Assembly (NCBI RefSeq): GCF_963678635.1 | Contig: NC_087068.1 | Location: 53,344,213-53,408,212, forward strand | Length of the DNA: 64,000 nt | Reading direction: 5' to 3' | Origin: Symsagittifera roscoffensis | Taxonomy: Eukaryota; Xenacoelomorpha; Acoela; Convolutidae | Shown here: positions 10,701 to 17,856 of the stretch, piece after piece | Numbering within the stretch: the stretch's first letter is position 1 | Layout of the letters: the number at the start of each line of letters is the position of its first letter | Notes under the pieces: generated by a model | Told to the model about the DNA's origin: nothing | Database searches by the model: none | The model's input: only the letters and a program-made list of their open reading frames with translations | Made by a program: the position numbers and the translations under genes

Positions 10701-11645
10701 GTGAACACTTGCTTATTCCTGCTTATTCGTTCACTGTTCTTTAATAGCGTCGCTGAACCTTCATTTAAAGTTCTTAATATTCAAAGGAAGGTTAAAGTTT
10801 GAATATTTTCAAAAACATGGTTCTTAAAAAAATCTTCATAAAAAATCGTCACTTGGAAAACCGTCAATCAGTTTTTTGTTTTGTTTGTTGGTCTTCGAGT
10901 TTAGTGTATTAAAATACCAATCATAGTATACAGTTTATCTATTATAGATTTGGACATTTCTGGCAATTCAAATTTAAACTTTCAAATACTCAATTGAATT
11001 ATCAGATGGGAAATAGTTTCAACATTTATGGATTGTTTGCTATCGCAATAAATACTTTTTTTGTTTAGTCAACCAACCGGAGGTCTAACCCGTAGGCCTC
11101 TTTTCCAGTCCCCCCTTTGATTTTTTTCTGAAATTCATTATGTGAAAGTCTATTTAAAACTACTTTTCATGTAATCAATTACATTAAAACGTGGCAGCGT
11201 GAACAGGTGATCAAATTGCTACAAAATTTCTAATATGCAACATGCTGTGTGAACAATTTTTGAACAACTTTTTTTGTAATTTTACGAGGTGGGTGGGAAA
11301 CTGGAAAAGAGCCACCTAAATGTTAATTATTTAGGTTGACGACAAGAGCGCTTATAACCAGCACCCATTAAGCGATGTTTTACTTGCAAGAGATCAGCTT
11401 GCAAATTGCAGCGCACTTGCGATTTGAACCAGCATTCATATGGTTGTTGGGCACCATCACTACCGGAGCGCCATAATGCCACAACTTTATATCAAAACTT
11501 CTGGAAGTAGTTCTTATTTTTAGGTGAGCAAATAAATTACGATTACAAAGACAGTGCGAGGAACGAAGGTGGTCTCCTGGCTTCTCTCTCAGGAAAAGAC
11601 CATGAGCAATTTCTCACAGCACTCCAAGGAGCCATGGATAGCTAG
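1689..11645 (+). CDS. BPNT2: Golgi-type 3'(2'),5'-bisphosphate nucleotidase, C-terminal four exons (partial)
   Basis: 3' part of a BPNT2/IMPAD1 gene of the inositol-monophosphatase superfamily. Members are metal-dependent phosphatases; BPNT2 hydrolyses phosphoadenosine phosphate in the Golgi lumen, removing the by-product of sulfation. Exons 1689-1784, 9770-9942, 10559-10682 and 11524-11645 join in frame through GT-AG introns and give about 171 residues. Recognisable in order: YVTVMVC and [23 protein letters not shown]; the metal-site signature WDICAGNA; then GGKMTTL and GGLLAS before a TAG stop. All align with the vertebrate protein as I know it. The N-terminal membrane anchor and first catalytic motifs lie off the left edge. 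An 8-kb intron holds an antisense LINE. Family assignment is strong; the Golgi subtype over cytosolic BPNT1 rests on the HKPF and GGAGYK context. Confidence 0.88.
1806..2046. repeat. Short inverted-repeat element, MITE-like
   Basis: The left end reads TTTTACGGCCCAAAA near 1810. The right end near 2023-2038 is an inverted TTTTGGGCCGTACAGC, and a further direct copy of ACGGCCCAAAAACT lies near 1890. No target duplication was established. It lies in the first visible BPNT2 intron. Confidence 0.4.
2047..2519. other. Intron sequence, nothing recognised
   Basis: AT-rich BPNT2 intron between the small inverted-repeat element and the LINE tail. I see no open frame, splice pair or repeat here. Confidence 0.5.
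2521..2545 (-). repeat. (TGA)n microsatellite, LINE 3' tail
   Basis: On the minus strand the LINE 3' UTR ends in TGA repeats, and simple repeats instead of poly(A) at the 3' end are characteristic of the CR1/L2 group. This sets the 3' boundary of the element. Confidence 0.65.
2668..2749 (-). promoter_or_regulatory. Two RNA hairpin repeats in the LINE 3' UTR
   Basis: Copies at 2749-2731 (CCAGCUCAUUUUAGAGCGG) and 2686-2668 (the same with ...GAGUGG), 63 bases apart. Each folds as stem CC, bulged A, stem GCUC with GAGC or GAGU, and a six-base loop AUUUUA. The first begins five bases after the ORF3 stop codon. The same hairpin is repeated three times before ORF1. Function is unknown; binding by an element-encoded RNA-binding protein is an inference. 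Confidence 0.7.
2755..3410 (-). pseudogene. LINE ORF3: SGNH (GDSL-type) hydrolase, frameshifted
   Basis: Open from an ATG at 3410 to 2928, then continuing in another frame to a stop at 2757-2755. The SGNH family comprises serine esterases; in CR1 elements a related esterase domain sits in ORF1. Visible here: block I as LGSSLV (usually GDS, so the Asp is lost while the Ser is kept), a Gly block (CPGGT), block III GGTNN with the catalytic Asn, and after the frameshift block [11 protein letters not shown] with the Asp and His. The tail is Arg-rich (QRRRRR). It starts 11 bases after the ORF2 stop, so it is a separate ORF downstream of the RT. A stop and frame change near 2928-2890 break this copy. 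Confidence 0.72.
3422..6249 (-). pseudogene. LINE ORF2: endonuclease plus reverse transcriptase, broken
   Basis: Begins [10 protein letters not shown] at 6249, about 40 bases after ORF1. The N-terminal endonuclease of the apurinic/apyrimidinic type shows [25 protein letters not shown] and YSDHHL. It is interrupted by one in-frame TGA at 6066-6064. The reverse transcriptase follows with [20 protein letters not shown] and [13 protein letters not shown]. Just before the catalytic ADD (near 4275) a small indel shifts the frame; the rest, ending [11 protein letters not shown] and [15 protein letters not shown], reads to the stop at 3422. It belongs to the L2/CR1 group by these motifs. With only one stop and one frameshift, the parent was active relatively recently. 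Confidence 0.88.
6289..7071 (-). CDS. LINE ORF1: PHD-like zinc finger with RRM-like domain
   Basis: Intact 260-residue frame starting MSSLHCTVC. Residues about 6-55 hold Cys/His pairs in PHD order (CxxC, CxxC, HxxC, CxxC ending CPDCGTC). A short helical stretch follows ([11 protein letters not shown]), then a basic linker ([15 protein letters not shown]) and a C-terminal domain beginning RHLYVGRI that resembles an RRM or related RNA-binding fold. ORF1 proteins of this kind bind the element RNA and form the transposition particle. The start is chosen because the finger begins immediately after it and the hairpin repeats end 35 bases upstream. No disabling change is visible. Confidence 0.75.
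   Translation of the reverse strand: MSSLHCTVCQNALINQSVKCVGCQASAHSACIGLNTADKVVGHIEWSCPDCGTCKRDLFRVIDELRQELFSIKTMAQDVHELKSELLSLKQYREPSSIIEKNKTNYAGAAKFNLNSSAFIRNARESVSSEAGSSRVTKRKGSKDRNDRRPKKPLITGEVVTEALKGVEKPPPRRHLYVGRIKQTNDESDIVAWCQSKGFPLNHIREITKENSRHKSFHCVFDGEHATIIDQPNSWPENVVINRYYLDAEARTWLRTLKSD
7107..7254 (-). promoter_or_regulatory. Three RNA hairpin repeats in the LINE 5' UTR
   Basis: Copies at 7254-7236, 7192-7174 and 7125-7107 on the minus strand, 62 to 67 bases apart. The outermost differs in the loop (AUUUGA) and has GAGU in place of GAGC, so the stem keeps a G-U pair. The innermost copy ends 35 bases before the ORF1 start codon. Sequence between the copies is not conserved; the hairpin is. 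Confidence 0.7.
7255..9769. other. Remainder of the large BPNT2 intron
   Basis: Holds a 155-residue open frame (7635-8102) treated separately and a short direct repeat of ATTACCCCTATAGCCTT at about 8213 and 8262. An imperfect hairpin (TGGCGGTT ... AACCGCCA) lies at about 7634-7672. Nothing else is recognised up to the acceptor at 9769. Confidence 0.5.
7635..8102 (+). CDS. Uncharacterised 155-residue open frame with one hydrophobic segment
   Basis: I do not recognise this frame. It has one strongly hydrophobic stretch (residues about 55-80, [18 protein letters not shown]) and a mixed C-terminal half ending WNSRMQD. The first printed codon is GTG, and the first ATG gives a shorter protein. It lies in the BPNT2 intron just beyond the LINE 5' end and could be part of another decayed element. 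An antisense frame of 83 residues overlaps it. Length is the only argument for it being coding. Confidence 0.15.
   Translation: MAVLYDLIHITAISRQYFCINSFEMKDYLNCRDFLLMDFFGSFTSLYLLYRNVWFMICVLLVTLLLGIQIFYEFFIHARTQIVFGFNRLRSWRTNAVIVYFVEIWRFVKFFQNLPAVSFQYAERFAGQFSLSATMDSRLYQAERTMMQWNSRMQD
9770..9942 (+). CDS. BPNT2: BPNT2 exon
   Basis: The acceptor TTTTCAG ends at 9769; the donor GTTTTT begins at 9943 after AAG. It encodes [15 protein letters not shown] and IPAGGAGYK and ends in phase 0. The donor is non-canonical beyond GT (GTTTTTTT), but the join to the next exon is exact. Confidence 0.88.
9943..10558. other. BPNT2 intron, nothing recognised
   Basis: 616-bp AT-rich intron with a clear donor and acceptor. 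No repeat or open frame of note. Confidence 0.6.
10559..10682 (+). CDS. BPNT2: BPNT2 exon
   Basis: The acceptor CTTCCTAG ends at 10558; the donor GTGAGT starts at 10683. It encodes [14 protein letters not shown], then WDICAGNA, whose Asp is the metal ligand in this superfamily, then GGKMTTL. It ends with one base of a Gly codon. Confidence 0.9.
11096..11318. repeat. MITE-like element with inverted ends
   Basis: The left end GGCCTCTTTTCCAGTCCCC (about 11096) is mirrored by GGGAAACTGGAAAAGAGCC near 11294-11313. The interior is AT-rich and non-coding. It lies in the last BPNT2 intron. No target-site duplication was resolved. Confidence 0.5.
11405..11481 (-). repeat. tRNA-like SINE head
   Basis: On the minus strand a ~75-base stretch starts GTGGCATTATGGCGC, has a D-arm-like A box and then GGTTCAAATCG, which closely matches a pol III B box. 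The arms pair poorly, so this is a tRNA-derived SINE remnant or a tRNA pseudogene and not a working tRNA. Confidence 0.4.
11524..11645 (+). CDS. BPNT2: BPNT2 terminal exon
   Basis: The acceptor TTTTTAG ends at 11523. The exon completes a Gly codon (G+GT), encodes [10 protein letters not shown] and GGLLASLSG, and ends AMDS-TAG. The end matches the position of the vertebrate C terminus, with a different short tail. Confidence 0.88.
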
Positions 11646-11720
11646 AGCTACGTCATCGTGCAACAGAAACAGATAAATTCATCATGTATTGTAGGTGTGC
11701 GTGCAATAATCTGCTGAAGC

Positions 11721-11726
11721 ATTAAA
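11721..11726 (+). terminator. Possible BPNT2 polyadenylation signal ATTAAA
   Basis: The common ATTAAA variant lies 75 bases after the BPNT2 stop codon. A canonical AATAAA lies further on at 12192-12197, so alternative 3' ends are possible. Confidence 0.45.
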
Positions 11727-12191
11727 CACATGTAGCAATAGATCGAAAATAGTGTCCAGACTTTTTTCCAGACTTTTAGCAATTCTAAGTTTTTTTTGCG
11801 TTTTCGGCTTTTTTGACACATTTTTTTGCTGTTCGGTTTATTGCTACATCGGCTTATTGCACTAGCACCTGTATTCTGTACTCAGCCGTCCTTAAAGTAG
11901 CCTCCACTCCACTGCAAACAAAAATTACTTCAAGGTGCCCTGCCGTTGGCCAAAAGCTAGCATACTGCTTCAAATTTTTATTCCAATTTTACTCAATTCC
12001 ATTTGAATTCCAAATTTCAATTCCCACCCTTCCTGAAATGAAGCAAAGCACTGCTGAGTAATGGTTTGTAGATGATCGTCATACTAGCAATGGAAGCCAC
12101 TGCTTTTGGATCAAAACTTCCGATTGTTTATTGAAATCCTGTCAGTCAATTGAAAATGTCGATGAACCGATAAGTATTGATTATTTTCTGT

Positions 12192-12197
12192 AATAAA
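12192..12197 (+). terminator. Possible distal BPNT2 polyadenylation signal AATAAA
   Basis: AATAAA about 550 bases after the BPNT2 stop, followed by a modestly GT-rich stretch. It is a candidate for a longer 3' UTR. Confidence 0.35.
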
Positions 12198-12744
12198 TGT
12201 AATGAACCCCTCTGAATTGTCTACTGCGTTGAGTTCAGATTTTGTAGAAAAATGCTCACGGTTTTGGATCGAATCATAACGATGTATTTGATGTTGGTAT
12301 TGAAAAGTGATGCTAATTTCAAGTTTTCGACATTATCGAAATAGAAAAAATACAATATTTGCAGAGCCCATCTGAAATTTAAATTCAATTTATCGTTCCA
12401 TTTTTTAAAATTTGTTTTTCGAGAACTTGATGTAATGGGTATTGCCATTTTAATGTACATAATGCTTTAAATTATATGTCAAATAAAACTTTTTATTTCT
12501 AATGCTGTTTTATTTTGCTCATATTTATTTAAAGCAATTAAGCGAAGTTATATACTGCGACGCTAAAATTTTTAGCTTGAATGAGACTTATTTGAATTTG
12601 TGGAACAATGTTCATTACGCTTGTAATCAGCAATCATTGTTAAACCGGAACCTAGTTTTTTTTCAGGTTAACAACTTGTCTAACAGAATCAGTGAATCTT
12701 TTGATAGCTTAATAAAAAAATTCAAATTCCAGTTCTTCATCTGC

Positions 12745-12815
12745 TCGCTTGGCACAGAAGTAACATCTTCATTTTGAACGGCAAACATCCTGCGTTCAAA
12801 TCTGGCCACGACCTC
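12745..12815 (+). repeat. tRNA-like SINE head
   Basis: Contains an A-box-like TTGGCACAGAAGTAAC and, about 40 bases on, a B-box-like GCGTTCAAATC followed by TGGCCACGACC. A second near-perfect B box (GGTTCGAATCC) lies at about 12821. Related heads occur at 23258 and 51843. Confidence 0.45.
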
Positions 12816-12835
12816 TAATTTGGGTTCGAATCCTC

Positions 12836-13649
12836 TCGTTTGTCTGCTTGTTTTTTGTCGGCTTAGTTGCAACGGCACGGACGTTTCCTGCGATTTAAGT
12901 TATTTTTCATAATTGAAAGTAATTTTGATTTATACCACCATGATGTTGTATGGTGGTCACTTCGTGTTCACTTTTTCTTTAAAAAACTTTAAAACTTGTT
13001 CACGCTCAAATTAGGGTTTTCGTGTTTTGATTTTTCGTAGCTCAATTTCATTTCTAAGCAAGGCAAATTCAAATGACACGAAAAAACGGCATGACTTCTG
13101 GTTTAAAAATGGATTTTAATTTTCAGAGTTCCGAGCGAAATGAAAAAGTTATTTATTTATCCAGGTTTCTCAAATTGGGCTGGTTGTATCTAAAAAAATT
13201 CAATCTTAAAATAATTTCTTCAAAAATTCTTAGTTGCCGCTTAATTGTCCTCAATGCTTATTTAAAGCTAGCGATATTTTTTCGACATAATTTCAAATTG
13301 AACATTGTATCGCAATTGGTTGAAACAGCCCTGGCTTTGTGTGTTTTTGTTTTTGAACACACATTTCTCAGCCTATAAATGAAAGCCGTATCAAATATGC
13401 GGATCTGTCGTTCAATTAACTGTTGCTGTTCAAACCCTTTATAAAATAACGAACTATAACCTGGAGTTGCAGGATTCGATATCCCAAACGCGTCATCTAT
13501 CTATTCTATGTTTAAATGCGAGTGACAGCTATCTCCTATATTGAAGCTTAATAATTTTGCATGTTTAAAGATAGAATTTTTTCACGTTTAAACTATATCA
13601 TATATTGCAATGGTTAATTTTTTTTTCGATTTTCCAGTTTAAATTCAGT
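12836..13649. other. Intergenic, nothing recognised
   Basis: Between the BPNT2 3' region and the second satellite block. The open frame at 13073-13378 shows no domain and reads like random AT-rich sequence. Confidence 0.5.
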
Positions 13650-14560
13650 GTTTATTTCATCAAGTTTGAAATTAACAACCTAATAGTTGGATGCTTTCAG
13701 GGTTTTCCCAGGTTGTGTGATTCTGGCCTCCGTATATGAATAACCAAATCCTTAGCTGATGAGATATGGCCATTTTCGAGAGATTTTTCAAAAATTTCTG
13801 GAAATTAAATTTTAAAAAATTCTTAATTTTTGAAATTCTCGCCCTGTAGTTGGGTGCTGTCGTGGTACTCTCAGGGGTTGCAAATATGGCCTCCAAATCT
13901 CACTTCTCAAATCCTTGTAATTTTAAAATTATAACTTTTTTTTGATTTTTTTTAGTGGGGCTGTCAGAGTATTCTCCTCAGGTTGTCAGGGGTCGCGCAT
14001 CTTGCCTCCAAATATCAGTGCTCAAATCTTGTTAGTTTTCGAGATATGACGTTTTTTGTGATTTTCTAGAAACAATTTACAAAATAATCATCAAATTTGG
14101 AAATTTGTAACCCTGTAGTTGGGGCGGTCAGAGTGCTCTCAGGGTTCCGATTTTTGCCTGCCAATAACACTGCTCAACTTTTTGTAATTTTCGAGATATG
14201 ACGTTTTTTATATGGTTTTTTCAAAATTTAAATTTTTAGTTTGAAATTCCCCACGCTGTAATTGAGTACTACGAGAGTACTCTCAGGAGCTGCAAATCTT
14301 GCGTCTAATTGCGACTGCGCAGTTGCTTTTAGTTTCCCAGATGGCATTTCTTAGTTCATTTTAATTTTTTTCAAAGAACTTTTATAAAATGCCCAAATTT
14401 TATGGTTTTTCAAAATTTGTATTAAAAAAACTTGAATGAAAAACTTAGAAAAATTTGTAATTACGAACCCTGTAATTGAGTGCTGTCAGACTGCACTCAA
14501 ATGATGCAAATCTTATTTCCAATATATGCAGTTTTTATGCAGCTGCTTAATGACATGTCA
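13650..14560. repeat. Degenerate ~160-bp tandem satellite, block 2
   Basis: Same family as 1-1190, with units recognisable by CGAGATATGACGTTTTTT (about 14038 and 14194), ACCCTGTAGTTGGG and GTACTCTCAGG...TGCAAAT. Roughly five to six units, more diverged than the first units of block 1. The array ends about 270 bp before the SMC2 exon. Confidence 0.8.
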
Positions 14561-14859
14561 AATTTTCTTGGTGTATGTTCAAAAAACCGCCATATCTTGA
14601 AGCCGAAATTACGTCAGATTAATTAAATTGCAGCTGAATTGTGTAACAATAGTTACCATCTGTTATGCTGCCTAGCAATATTTATTTTTGGCTTGTTGGA
14701 ATGGTTATCTTATTTTCGATTTAATGGACATTCGGCTTATTGACATATCACTAATTTTCTCATACCTCATTTTTTGAGTGCCTTCTAACCAATGTCCATC
14801 TTTGATGTAATAACTCTTAAAAGTGATTTTCAGAAGGTCGGTGAATTGTTCTAGGCAAT
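14561..14859 (+). promoter_or_regulatory. SMC2 upstream region with a 5'UTR splice acceptor
   Basis: TTTTCAG ends at 14833, 26 bases before the SMC2 ATG. It is either the acceptor of an upstream non-coding exon or a spliced-leader acceptor, and the sequence cannot tell these apart. No TATA-like element was assigned. Confidence 0.45.
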
Positions 14860-17856
14860 ATGTACATCAAGGAAATCACAATTGACGGGTTCAAGTCTTA
14901 CGCAAATAGGACGACAATCGGACCTTTCGACTCAGAATTCAACGCAATCACAGGACTGAACGGATCTGGGAAATCCAACATCCTCGACTCTATTTGCTTC
15001 GTTTTGGGAATCTCTAATTTGAGTAATGTACGTGCAACTGGTTTGAGCGATTTGGTGTACAAAAACGGACGCGCAGGCGTTACAAGAGCTACCGTTTCAA
15101 TCACGTTTGACAACTCTAACCGAGCTCTAAGTCCGATTGGCTATGAAAACGAGCGAGAAATCGTAGTCTCTCGGCAGATTGTTGTCGACGGTAAAAATAA
15201 ATACATGATTAACGGTTTAAACGCAACCAATCAGCGGGTTGTTGACTTTTTCCGAAGCGTGCAATTAAATGTGAACAATCCTCATTTTCTGATTATGCAA
15301 GGAAGAATCACGAAAGTGTTAAATATGAAACCTCCTGAAATCTTATCGATGATCGAAGAAGCCGCTGGAACTCGAATGTACGAGTGCAAACGTGAACAAG
15401 CGCAGAAAACAATTGAAAAGGAAGAAGAAAAGCTGAAACAAATAACGGATGTTTTGACCGAGGAAATCATGCCGAAATTGAGCAGTTTGAAAGAGAAAAG
15501 AGCGTCTTTTTTGCAATACCAAGACATGGCTCGTCAAATTGAACATTTGACCAAACTTGAAGTCGCGTATCAGTATCACCAATGTGATCAAAAGGCACAA
15601 TCCAATGCAGACGAAGTTCAAGCTCAACAGGAGGCGATTGAAAAAATAAATGATGCCATAACGGAAAGTTTGGAATCGATTGACACTTTGACGTTCGAGG
15701 CCGAAGAGTTGGAAAAGCAACAAGCAGCGGAACGCAATTCGGTTCTGAAAGATTTGGAAGTCAAGTGGAACGAAACTAGAAATGCCGAGGCGAAAGCCTC
15801 AAGCGAGTTCGAACATCGTGAAAAGCAAATGAAAGACTTGGACAAGAAAGTTGTCAAGATTGAGAAAACTATCAAGACGGAAAAATCGAATCTTGAGAAA
15901 AGTCAGAAAAGTTTACCAACGTTGAGCGAAAATGCAGAGGCGTTTCAAATAAAAAAAGATGAGGCAGAGAAAGAAGTAGAAGCTGCTCAGAATCTGGTCC
16001 TGGCCGCGAAATCGGGAATGTACGCAAACGAAGCAGGCGCAGCGGTCTCCTTGCATGAGCAGCTAAATGCAGCGAATACGGAAAAGTCACAAGCTAGTTC
16101 GAAAATCGAATTACTAGAACGTAAACTGAAACAGGTCAAAACTGATTTGACCTCTAAAGAACGAGAATTGAATAATATGACTGCTTCTGGTGGCGATGAT
16201 GAGAAAAAAATCGATTATCTGAAAAACGAGGTGAAGAAAATCAAAGCCAAGATGGCTAAACTCGGATTTGACGAAGAAGCTTTTGCTAGTCTGAATACCG
16301 AAGCGCGTAATTTGCAAATCGAGTCGAACAAGCTGCGAAGCAAAATTGAAAGTTGGAAAGCGAAAGACTGGCGGTTGCAGTTTAGCTACCGACATCCGGC
16401 AGGTAATTTTAAAAACGAGTCAATCAAAGGCGTCCTAGCTACCCTTTTTAATGTTAAGGACAAGGAAAACCAACTAGCAGTCGAGGTCGCCGCGGAGGGC
16501 AAGTTGTTCAACGTGATCGTTGACAATGATAGAATAGCGGAAATGTTGTTAAAAATTGGCCAACTGAAAAGCAGAGTGACCTTCATCCCTCTGAATAAAA
16601 TATCCGGTCGAGTATGTAATGGAAAAATTGTCAGAAGAGCGAAAAGCATCGCTGGAGACGAAAATGTTCATCACGCTTTGGAATGTGTCGAGTTTGAGAA
16701 GGTTATTAAAAATGCAATGGAATTTGCTCTGGGTAATAGTCTGATCTGCAATGATTTGGACAAAGCTGAAGACGTGTGTTATGATTCTCAAGTGAGAACC
16801 CCTGTAGTAACTACCCAAGGAGATAGTTTCAACCCTGACGGACTGTTGAGAGGCGGTTCCAGGCCTAACAAAGAATCGGTGATTGCGATTGTTTCTGCCT
16901 TAAAAGAGTTCCAAGACAAACACGTTGTTGTTGAGCGAAGACTAAATGAAATTCGAGAGGAGATGGCAAAATTGGGACAAAAGGCGCAAGAGTTTGAAAA
17001 TCTGAAACGTCAATTAGAGTCGGAACTTCAGACTTTGCAGGTCCGGCTGGAAAATAGTTCCACTGGAATTCTGAAACAAGAAGTTGAAAGTTTGCGTAAA
17101 GAATTGGAAGAAATTTTGGCTAATTTGGACGAAAACAAAAAGTTGGCTAAGAGCTCGGCAATGAGAATTGCGGAACTGGAAAAGATGATTGAAAATGAAG
17201 CAGAAGTTAAGCAAAACGAGATGAGAAAATCGATCGAACGCCAAAAACAAGCATCGTCTAAACTGCAGAATGTGTTGACTGAATATGATAAAATGTCGGC
17301 CGCTGTTTTGGACTTGAAAGCTGAAATTAGTGCGATTGAAAAAGAGATCGTTTCGAATGAAGAAGAGTTAGAAACTAAACAAGCAGAGGCAGAGAAACTG
17401 AAAGAAGAGGTCGATTTGGCGCGAGAAAATTTGAACCAAGCGAAAGGAGAAAGTTTTGAAGCGAAAAAGTGTTACGATGAAAAGAAAGAAGCGTTGAAAA
17501 AAGCTAATCTTGAGTTGGAGAAAAAGTACAAAGAAATGCAAAAGTTAACCGACAGGATAACTGCTAATAAGTTGGAAGCACAGCAGATGGAAAATAAATT
17601 AGAGTCGATTGAAATAGCGGGAAAAGATGCCAAGAAACGAATCGAACAGCTGAAAAACAAAAACGATTGGGTAGCGAAAGAGTGTATGTATTTCGGACAA
17701 GCTAATTCGGCATTTGATTTTTCCATGCCTGATATGAATAGAATTGGGGCTAACTTGGCCAAACTTCAGAAGGATAAAGACTCGCTTTCGATGAAGGTAA
17801 ACATGAGAGCGATGAGTATGCTTGAAGAGGCGGAGACAAGTTGCGAGGAGCTTAAG
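14860..17856 (+). CDS. SMC2: SMC2 exon 1 (residues 1-999)
   Basis: 2997-base exon holding the N-terminal head, the first coiled coil, the hinge and most of the second coiled coil. The frame stays open to 17985 by read-through, but the homologous reading ends at CEELK and a donor GTTGGT starts at 17857. Confidence 0.93.

Noticed and set aside
11405-11481. A functional tRNA gene on the minus strand
   Set aside because: The boxes are good, but acceptor and T stems pair poorly; it is kept only as a SINE-like remnant.
15282-17762. Ten minus-strand frames of 70-126 residues opposite SMC2 exon 1
   Set aside because: They are antisense shadows of a long real exon, with no domain or splice support.
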